Of a stretch of 64,000 nt of DNA, positions 57,189-64,000 are shown piece by piece (within the stretch, counting starts at the first letter, position 1; every line of letters starts with the position of its first letter). Under the pieces are notes generated by a model, which was not told where the DNA came from, did no database searches, and worked only from the letters and a program-made list of their open reading frames with translations. Position numbers and translations under genes: made by a program. The DNA comes from Galeruca laticollis (taxonomy: Eukaryota > Arthropoda > Insecta > Coleoptera > Chrysomelidae): positions 2,458,001 to 2,522,000 of the forward strand of contig OY998185.1 in assembly GCA_963921935.1 (NCBI GenBank), given 5' to 3'.

Positions 57189-57559
57189 ATATTCACAAAT
57201 TCACGTTAAACTTTTTAAAAACAATTTTTATTGAGTTACACAGTTTTATGTTATATAAAAAAGAAGTAATAGGTTGAAATTATAATTGTAACTAACTATT
57301 TTACATAAAGTCAAAGAATTTATAGAATTTGTTAAATCAACGTCAGCGTTTATTTTCATGGAGAATTCGATGTAGCGTCGCTCCCATGAAAGTGCAGAAA
57401 TCATTATTTTTCTGTAACATAATATTTGTGTTACTTAATGTGTTTATTTTATAAAAACGCAACGTAGCATCGTTCTCATGAAAATACGGAAATCGTAATC
57501 TGATGTTTGACATTGCGTAACATTACTTAAACATAAGCGTTTTTTCGTATATAACAACT
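57186..57559 (-). repeat. 3' LTR of the second errantivirus-like element
   Basis: The right end is fixed by the purine tract: on the minus strand the LTR starts AGTTGTTATATACG. The left end is taken as the edge of the TA tract, with no second copy in the window to confirm it. Confidence 0.65.
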
Positions 57560-57567
57560 CCCCCCTT
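57560..57567 (-). other. Polypurine tract
   Basis: The minus strand reads AAGGGGGG directly before the LTR. Confidence 0.85.
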
Positions 57568-57715
57568 AATTAAAATTGTTGTTTAATAAACAACAATTTT
57601 GAGAATAAAAACCAAAATACATAAAATATAAAATAGACAATACAATATATACAGAGATTTCAAGATTAAAAGGAAAATACGCAAAATACAAAAAATAAAA
57701 ATATAAAGGTATACA

Positions 57716-59534
57716 TTAAACCATGAAATTGTCAATTTTCGATTTCCACTTCCTCAGAGGCTTCGGTGTCAAGTTTGGGTCTTCTTTTTGGCAGAATGTT
57801 ATGAATTTTGATAAAAACATCATTTGGTTGGTCCGGAACAGGCTTTCCTGGCGATTTGTTGAATTTAATATTTCTACACGAACGATCAAGGCAACGATGA
57901 GTGAGATCGTAGTATATGTGAACCACGAAATATTTTTCTCAACAAACGGTTTGTTTATGAGTTCATCCAAACTTTTTGAGTATTGGTCCAGTTTGTGTTT
58001 TGTCACTTGCAGATCATTCAAGTTAATGTTATTAAGATCTAGTGGTTCTATTTTGGGTACTTCTACTTTGTTTGGAATGTCTAGGCAACAGTTGTAATCA
58101 ACCATTACGGGATGAAGTACATGAGGAATGTTCATAGTTTTTCTGGTACTAGCTTGTATTTTAGTAATGCCAACAAAAGCGGAGCATCCTGAGTATAGCT
58201 GTAAAATAGAATTTTCATTTACGGTTAATGTTTTCGTTTTTGTGTCTGGAAGACTTATGGTCACGTGTACCGGTTCGGCAATCGACACTAGCCACACGTT
58301 TTCTTCGAGTTTTTGCACATTATAACCTTGTCCGTTGACTACCGCACTTTTACAATTCACAGGAAATGTCTTATATTGTCTTAACAAACGGGCTTCACAT
58401 ATCGCGTTATCGTCTATAGGGTACGCGTAAACTTCGCGACACAACTTTTGATGCGTAGATAACTGTTTACACTTTTGTAAATCGTGGATTGGAATGTGGG
58501 ATAAAGAATCATCATCTCGCGCTAAATATTTTTGTGAAAATGATAGAATGTGGTGAAATCCAGTTCTATTATCATAAATTGGTATTGGGTATAGGTGGAA
58601 TAAAGTAAATACTTGTGGTTCAATCAAAGGTATTTTAAGAACGAAAACAAGATCTGAATTTGTTTGATATGCTTCGAGATCGATTATTTCCAAATACTGT
58701 GAAATTTCAGAATATTTTATTGGTAGTGGTAAACCTTTCCTTACTGTATTTTCTGATATTTTCTTAAGAGCAGTGATCAAATTTTCTGGTTCAATAATAG
58801 AAGTATGAATTATTTGAAGCTGTGCAAAAGTGATAGAGTTTAGAATATCATTAATAGTATTTTCAAGATACGAATAACTCTCCATTAGTTGTTCGCAAAT
58901 TTCAAAGAAATTTAATTTGGCTTCGATAAGCGCAATTTCGTTTGTTGATTGTCGAATGGTGGTTTCAATTTTTTCTATATCTGAATTAAATATTTTCTCA
59001 TTTAATTTTAATTGTCCTATGGTACTGTTGAGATTTGTTATGACTGAGCTTGTGATTGATATTTGATTTTTTAATAAGTTTTCTACCTGGTTTTGATCAG
59101 TTTTTAATTTATTAATGCAGTCCATATAATATTCACCGTCAGACGCATCGAGATTTCCGGTTATTGATTTAAATATGGTGCCAATACCATTAATTAACCC
59201 TCGTTTTTGTCTTTTAACATCGAAAGATATTTCACTAAATTTATCGCCAATAGATTTTGTAATTTGTTGCAATAATGCCAAATGTGATTTTACTTCGGAT
59301 CGGAAGGACTTCATACTGGAGTAGTTTGAAGTAAAGGTATTTTGAATTGTGTCAAGAATTCTATTATTTCTTTCAAAAGTTTGTTTAAAAGCTGATATAT
59401 TTTCATGCACTAATAAAGTCCATTCGTCGTTCGAAACCATTATTTTGGTTTCGTCGTGGTAGTAGATTCCAACTGTATTGTTTATGGGTTCGATTTTATA
59501 TTGACATGTTGCTGTTCCGATCAGCAGCAGAAAC
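57716..59534 (-). CDS. env: Envelope glycoprotein (F-type) of the second errantivirus-like element, intact
   Basis: Open from a splice acceptor (TTATTTTCAG, ending at 59535) to a stop at 57716. The first residues after the acceptor are hydrophobic and end in a Cys, like the end of a signal peptide; the start codon must come from an upstream exon outside the window. The exon begins with one base of a split codon, the same phase as the other env. Counting from the ATG at 59440 there is a furin-type site (KRQKR, 76-80), then GLINGIGTIF, a long helical region, a Cys-rich C-terminal half, and a membrane span at about 505-525 with a ~49-residue cytoplasmic tail. No stop or shift is visible in ~606 codons. 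Confidence 0.9.
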
Positions 59535-59545
59535 CTGAAAATAAG

Positions 59546-60600
59546 TTAATTTTCAACATAGGGTTTCATAAGATCGAAATTTATTTTTGATTTGTTATTT
59601 GTTTCTAAATTTAATACTGTTGCGGAATTTCTGTGTATCTCTAGTATTTCGAAAGGGCCATTAAACTTATTTTCTAACTTGTTTTTTATTTGAGTTTCTT
59701 TTACGTAAACTTTGTCACCTACTTCATAATTTGGTTTGTTTTCGGAGACATGTTTGTCAAATCGGTCTTTAGCTTTTTCTTTTTGCTTTATGGTTTTTTC
59801 TCTCGCTATTTTATAATAATAGGATATGCGGTTATTTAGATCTCTAATATATTTAGTAATTAATTCTTGTTCATTGTATAGTTTTTCGGGAGGTCTACTG
59901 GACGTGTGTCCAAATACAAGTTCGTATGGTGTGAATCCGTGTGTTTTGTTTATAGAGTTATTATAAGCGATAATAGCAAATGGTAAAATACTGAAGGGGT
60001 GTTCATTGGGGTGGTCTGCTAAATTTAATCGAATCATTTCTAACAGAGTAGCATGTAATCTTTCTAGAGATCCGTTACTTTGCGGATGACCGACACTTGA
60101 ATATGTTAACTTAATATCGAACATATTACAAAGGTCTTTCATTAACGCATTATTGAATTCGCGACCGGCATCGCAATGAATGCGAAGTGGTGTACCAAAA
60201 TGCTGAAAATAAGCTATTAATGAAGTGACAACGGATTTGGCACTTTTATCTTCAAGCGGATATGCTTGAGAAAATTTTGTTAGTTCGTCTCTTATTGTAA
60301 GAGCGTAATTCTTTTGAGGTACCTCTAAAATATCAATATTAATACGTTCAAAAGGTGTTTTAGGCGTTTCAGTTATAACGAGGGGACTGTCCAAATTTTT
60401 GCGACATATTTTTGTCTCTTGGCATGCCCGGCATGACTTAATATAATTTTCGACATCTCGATTGAGGCCGGCCCAATTATATTTTTGTCGTATTCGCCTA
60501 ATAGTTTCATTAATTCCGCGGTGAAGGTGGCTTTTGCCATTATGGAATTGATCTAAGATGATAGGTATTTGATTTTGTTCTGGCTCTTTAGTAATATTTT
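59546..60600 (-). pseudogene. Integrase of the second errantivirus-like element
   Basis: HHCC finger (about 60550-60400: H-L-H-R-G-I-N-E-T, then CRACQ), then the core with INIDILEV (first Asp), HCDAGREFNN (second Asp) and PQSNGSLERLH (Glu), and a C-terminal domain with VYVKETQIKNKL and GPFEIL; stop at 59546. The domain itself is uninterrupted over ~280 codons and all catalytic residues are present; it counts as broken only because the upstream pol is. Confidence 0.85.
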
Positions 60601-62340
60601 GACAAATAGTGAATTTTACGTCAACTTCCGAAAGTAGAAATGATAGTGTTTCTAGTATTGGTAGGTCAGGATTATTTTCGATAAAATATTTTTCTGAAGG
60701 TTCAAATAAATCTCGATTTCTGTAAATTGCAGCAAATAAGTATTCACTAATACTGTCTGGATCCTATGGTATAGCAATAATAAGGTATTTTCTATTTTTG
60801 ACAGTTTTACTGCTAAGTACATTAATTTTTGCATAAGAAAAGTCGGGGTTTTCCTCAAATATATCCTCAATTATTTTTTCATGAAAATCTTGTAAATTGT
60901 TTTGTTGAAAAAAGGTTAAAATGTTTTTATTTTGTTTGTCTAGTAGATGATTATTGGAATATTCTATTTTAGAATAGTCAATCAGTGATTTTGTTTTATA
61001 ACGTTCCTCAAAAGACAAAAATTCTTCTGCAGCGGCATCCCAGTCAATTTCAGGTTTATTTTCAGTTTGCTGGGATGACCCTGCATCTTCAAGAGCGGGA
61101 TAAATTGGGTAAGGTAAATATTTAAAATTTCCTAATTTTGAGCGAAATGAATCAAAGTCATTTATATGGTTAATTTTTATTCGAGAAAGGGCATCGGCAT
61201 TTTGGATTTGCCAGATTTGAATTCAATTTGATAGTCGTATTCCTCTAATTTGAGGCGCCATCGTGCTAGAGGACTACCGGGGTCTTTTATAGAGAATAAC
61301 CAAGTAAGTGGACGGTGGTCAGTTATAAGGGTAAATTTTCGGCCATATAAATAGGGTCTAAAGTGTTTACCTTCCCACACAATTGCCAAAAGTTCTCTCT
61401 CTATCGTAGAGAATTTGGTGTCTGCTTTGCACAATGTCCTAGACGCATAGGCTATCGGTAAATCCTTACCTATTGGGCCTTGTGACAAAACCGCACCGAT
61501 TGCGAATGCGCTAGCATCGGTAGTTAAAAGAAATCGTTCTTGAAAGTTTGGTTATATCAATATCGGAGTAGAAGTAAGAGCATTTTTTAATTCTTGGAAT
61601 GACTTTTGACATTCGGAGTCAAAATTAAATGGGACATCTTTTTGTAAAAGTTTTGTCATTGGTTTGGAAATTTTAGCGAAGTTCGGTATAAATCTTCTGT
61701 AGTAACCAGCGAGTCCCAAAAAGGATTTTATTTCCTTTTGGTTCGTAGGTTGAGGGAATTTTTCGATGCATTCAATTTTTGCCGGAAATGGCTTAACGCC
61801 ATCTTCCGTGATTAAATGTCCAAGGTAGACGACTTCTTTTCTCAAGAATTCGCACTTGTCTGGCTGAAGTTTTAAGTTAGCTTTTTGAAGTCTCTTGAAT
61901 ACTTCTGTTAAGCGGGTAATATGTTCTTGAATTATCGGTGAATAGACGATGATGTCGTCCATATAGACAAGACATCACTCGTTTTGAATTCCAGCAAGGA
62001 CATCGTCCATGACCCTCTGGAATGTGTAAGGTGCATTTTTTAGACCGTACGGCATTCTGAGGAATTCGAAATGTCCGTTTTCAACTGTGAAGGCGGTCTT
62101 TGGTATATCTTCAGGCATTATTTCAATTTGATGAAAGCCTGATGCAAGATCTAGTGTCGTGAAATATTGACACTTACCAAGCTGGTCCAATAAATCTCCA
62201 ATGTTTGGTAACGGATATTTGTCGTCTACAGTAACCTCATTCAGTTTTCTGTAGTCTACGACAACACTCCATTTTTGTTTACCTGATGCGTCGAGCTTCT
62301 TGGGCACAACCACACGGGCGACGAACATGGAGAATTGCTG
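60600..62340 (-). pseudogene. RT and RNase H of the second errantivirus-like element
   Basis: RT: VVPKKLDASGKQ, VVDYRKLNEV, FLRMPYGLKNAP (62328-61975); then a TGA replaces one codon just before the palm (CLVYMDDIIVY, ~61965) and the thumb runs to 61552. A break at ~61550 precedes RNase H (61488-61177: SQGPIGKDLPIAYASRTL, TDHRPLTWLF). The connection to the integrase (61020-60652) overlaps in two frames. The RT active site and RNase H motifs are otherwise preserved. Confidence 0.85.
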
Positions 62341-64000
62341 GGTTGTATAATGTTTTGTGAAAGCATTTTATTGATCTGATCTTTCACCTCTTGTTTATGA
62401 ATTTGGGGATAGCGATATGATTTTACATAACTGGGCTTAGAATTTTGCGTATCTATGGAATGTTTTATTTCGTTGGTGAAAGTAAGTATGTCTCCTTCTA
62501 AATAAAAAATGTCAGAAAAATCATGACAAAGTTGGGAAATTAAGTCTCGTTCTTCTTCATTAAGATGATCAAGTCTTAGTTGATTTTTTAATTCCGATGT
62601 TCTGTCGGTGCACATTTCTTGGGTAGTTAGTTGAATATTATTTACAGTATTTATTTCATATGGTTCTAAGTTAAGTTTTGAAAATGTTACAGTTTTAGGT
62701 ATACAATTAACATTTAATACTGAAACAAAAAATTCTCCTTTTTCATTTATTTTAACTAATGCGTTTGGTAGTTTAACTTTCTCTACTTCTTGACCTACCA
62801 GTATAGCATCAGTATTAACTAAATCGCATTTGAGTTTAAATATTTGTTCAGTCCTAGGTTCAATGGAAATTGTATTTTTGTAAATTTGTGAAAATTGGTT
62901 TTCGATTGAAATATTGGTAGTTTCATTATCTGTTACTTTAAATAATGGTACAATTTTGAAATCAGTAATAAGTTGTTTATTTTTTAGATCAACTATACAA
63001 TTATAATGTTCTAAAAAATCCATGCCTAATAATCCATCAAAATCAATATCTAAATTACAAATGAATACTCTGTGTGGATCGTTAGGTTTAAATGGAATAA
63101 GGGTTGATTCGTTAACTCTTATTTTTTGGTTCGTTATACCTTGAATAATTACATTTTCAGGGTATCGATTTAAATAATTTTCGCAAGTTTTGGGTTTGAA
63201 AATTGATAATCCAGCACCTGTATCAATTAGAATTTTATAAGTGTTTGTTCTGTCTTTAATATAATATAAGTTTTTAGAATTTACCGGTAAGGTATTTTTT
63301 ACATGAACATCTGTTCGAGGCAGTCCGATTCTGGACTGTTCAAACTCATGGTTTGAATTTGTGTACTGAGGTCTGGGATCGTTTAGCGGATCTGGGGGTT
63401 TCGTTTGTAAAGGGCCTTGTCGAAAATCCTGATAATAATCATGATTTGGATTTAGGAGGTTATCAGAATCAAAGTTATAAACATTTTCATTATTATAATT
63501 AAAATTGTCTTGTTCGATATGGCTATAACCGAAAGTTTCGTCTTCATTCGTATTGCAAACTGGTACACCATTATCAGAGTTAGGATCACTATCAGCAGTA
63601 TAATAGTTTTCCTCTATTTCACTATTAACAGTATAATAGTCAGGAGCACTGGGGTTAATTTCTTGGTAATATTCTTGATAATCAAGTGAATTATCGGAGT
63701 ATTGTTCTTGATTTTCATAATAATTTTGACTATCATCTGTATAATAGTCATAACTGTTATGAGAGTGTTTGTTAAAATCACGATTTCGATTGAAATGAAA
63801 AGTTCTTTGTTGATTAAAATTTGTGTTGGGTCGATTTCCCGGTGGTCCTTGAGGTCTAAAACTTGGATTTGGTCTAATTACAGATGGGCGATTTTGATTT
63901 TGTTGGTTATTTTGAAATTGTGGCCTTTGTTGAAAATTTTGGCCTGTTTGGTTATGTGAATTAGGAGTTTGATTTGGTCTAAAGGAACCCTGAGCTAAAT
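62256..64000 (-). CDS. Gag tail and protease of the second errantivirus-like element, partial, open to the window edge
   Basis: One frame is open without a stop from 64000 to 62256 (~581 codons); I read it codon by codon from 63023 to 64000. There is no ATG in that upstream part, so it would be missed by a start-to-stop search. It begins as an Asn/Gln/Pro/Arg-rich gag tail, then an acidic Tyr/Asn/Asp-rich part, then the protease with ILIDTGAGLSIF (~63220) and DGLLGMDFLEHY (~63015), a linker, and the RT approach (VKSYRYPQIHKQEV). It ends in a frame break near 62300. No zinc knuckle. Confidence 0.85.
   Translation of the reverse strand, partial: LAQGSFRPNQTPNSHNQTGQNFQQRPQFQNNQQNQNRPSVIRPNPSFRPQGPPGNRPNTNFNQQRTFHFNRNRDFNKHSHNSYDYYTDDSQNYYENQEQYSDNSLDYQEYYQEINPSAPDYYTVNSEIEENYYTADSDPNSDNGVPVCNTNEDETFGYSHIEQDNFNYNNENVYNFDSDNLLNPNHDYYQDFRQGPLQTKPPDPLNDPRPQYTNSNHEFEQSRIGLPRTDVHVKNTLPVNSKNLYYIKDRTNTYKILIDTGAGLSIFKPKTCENYLNRYPENVIIQGITNQKIRVNESTLIPFKPNDPHRVFICNLDIDFDGLLGMDFLEHYNCIVDLKNKQLITDFKIVPLFKVTDNETTNISIENQFSQIYKNTISIEPRTEQIFKLKCDLVNTDAILVGQEVEKVKLPNALVKINEKGEFFVSVLNVNCIPKTVTFSKLNLEPYEINTVNNIQLTTQEMCTDRTSELKNQLRLDHLNEEERDLISQLCHDFSDIFYLEGDILTFTNEIKHSIDTQNSKPSYVKSYRYPQIHKQEVKDQINKMLSQNIIQPSNSPCSSPVWLCPRSSTHQVNKNGVLS

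Larger units (their letters stand above)
57186..64000 (-). mobile_element. Second errantivirus-like element, runs off the window
   Basis: Minus strand: 3' LTR (about 57186-57559), purine tract, env, integrase, RNase H, RT, protease, gag tail at the right edge. The 5' LTR, primer site and most of gag lie beyond 64000. Env is open; pol has several lesions. It is related to the 2.5-10 kb element in order and motifs but clearly a different family. Confidence 0.9.

Overview
The window is eukaryotic, AT-rich and dominated by transposable elements. An insect is the best guess, but the species cannot be read from it. Reasons: two Ty3/Gypsy endogenous retroviruses of the insect errantivirus type with a spliced env; RTE-type, Penelope-like and PIF/Harbinger elements; a short TTAGG run (the usual insect telomere repeat); and exon-like islands with GT..AG splice signals. 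There are no operons or bacterial signals.

Layout. 1-119: hairpin repeat. 1.1-1.35 kb: possible promoter and first exon (minus). 2467-9979: near-complete errantivirus-like element (minus) with both LTRs, primer binding site, purine tract, TATG target duplication, an open spliced env and broken gag-pol. 10-24 kb: diverged repeats, two Penelope-like relics, a non-LTR reverse transcriptase tail, a 848-bp TA-flanked MITE and a 524-bp foldback MITE. 24090-24533: solo LTR. About 25.8-31.8 kb: old Gypsy relic (plus), interrupted by about 4.4 copies of a ~170-bp tandem repeat. 33223-33435: clean thyroglobulin type-1 exon (plus). 34353-34439: possible first exon of a membrane or secreted protein (minus). 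35.4-36.1 kb: orphan gag. 37498-40040: Harbinger transposon with transposase and helper gene. 40377-41270: broken copy of a conserved insect gene family, cut by the next element. 41271-47693: Gypsy element (minus) of the same family as the solo LTR; its Gag starts with a SAP domain and its Pol frame runs past the integrase into a macrodomain and CCCH zinc finger. 47714-48873: foldback with ~535-bp arms. 51.1-52.3 kb: gag-protease relic. 53.1-57.2 kb: TA microsatellites, two hairpin elements and an RTE-type retrotransposon. 57.2 kb to the edge: second errantivirus-like element (minus), continuing beyond the window.

The most unusual item is the SAP-Gag / Pol-macrodomain-CCCH architecture of the 41-47 kb element. 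A retroelement carrying an ADP-ribose-processing fold plus an RNA-binding type finger suggests interference with host ADP-ribose signalling or with nucleic-acid handling; that role is inference. This copy is dead: integrase deletion, several frameshifts and stops. In both errantivirus-like elements env is the longest intact reading frame while pol is broken.

Host genes are sparse. Only the thyroglobulin exon is well supported; the other exon calls are hypotheses. Coordinates of degenerate elements are approximate.
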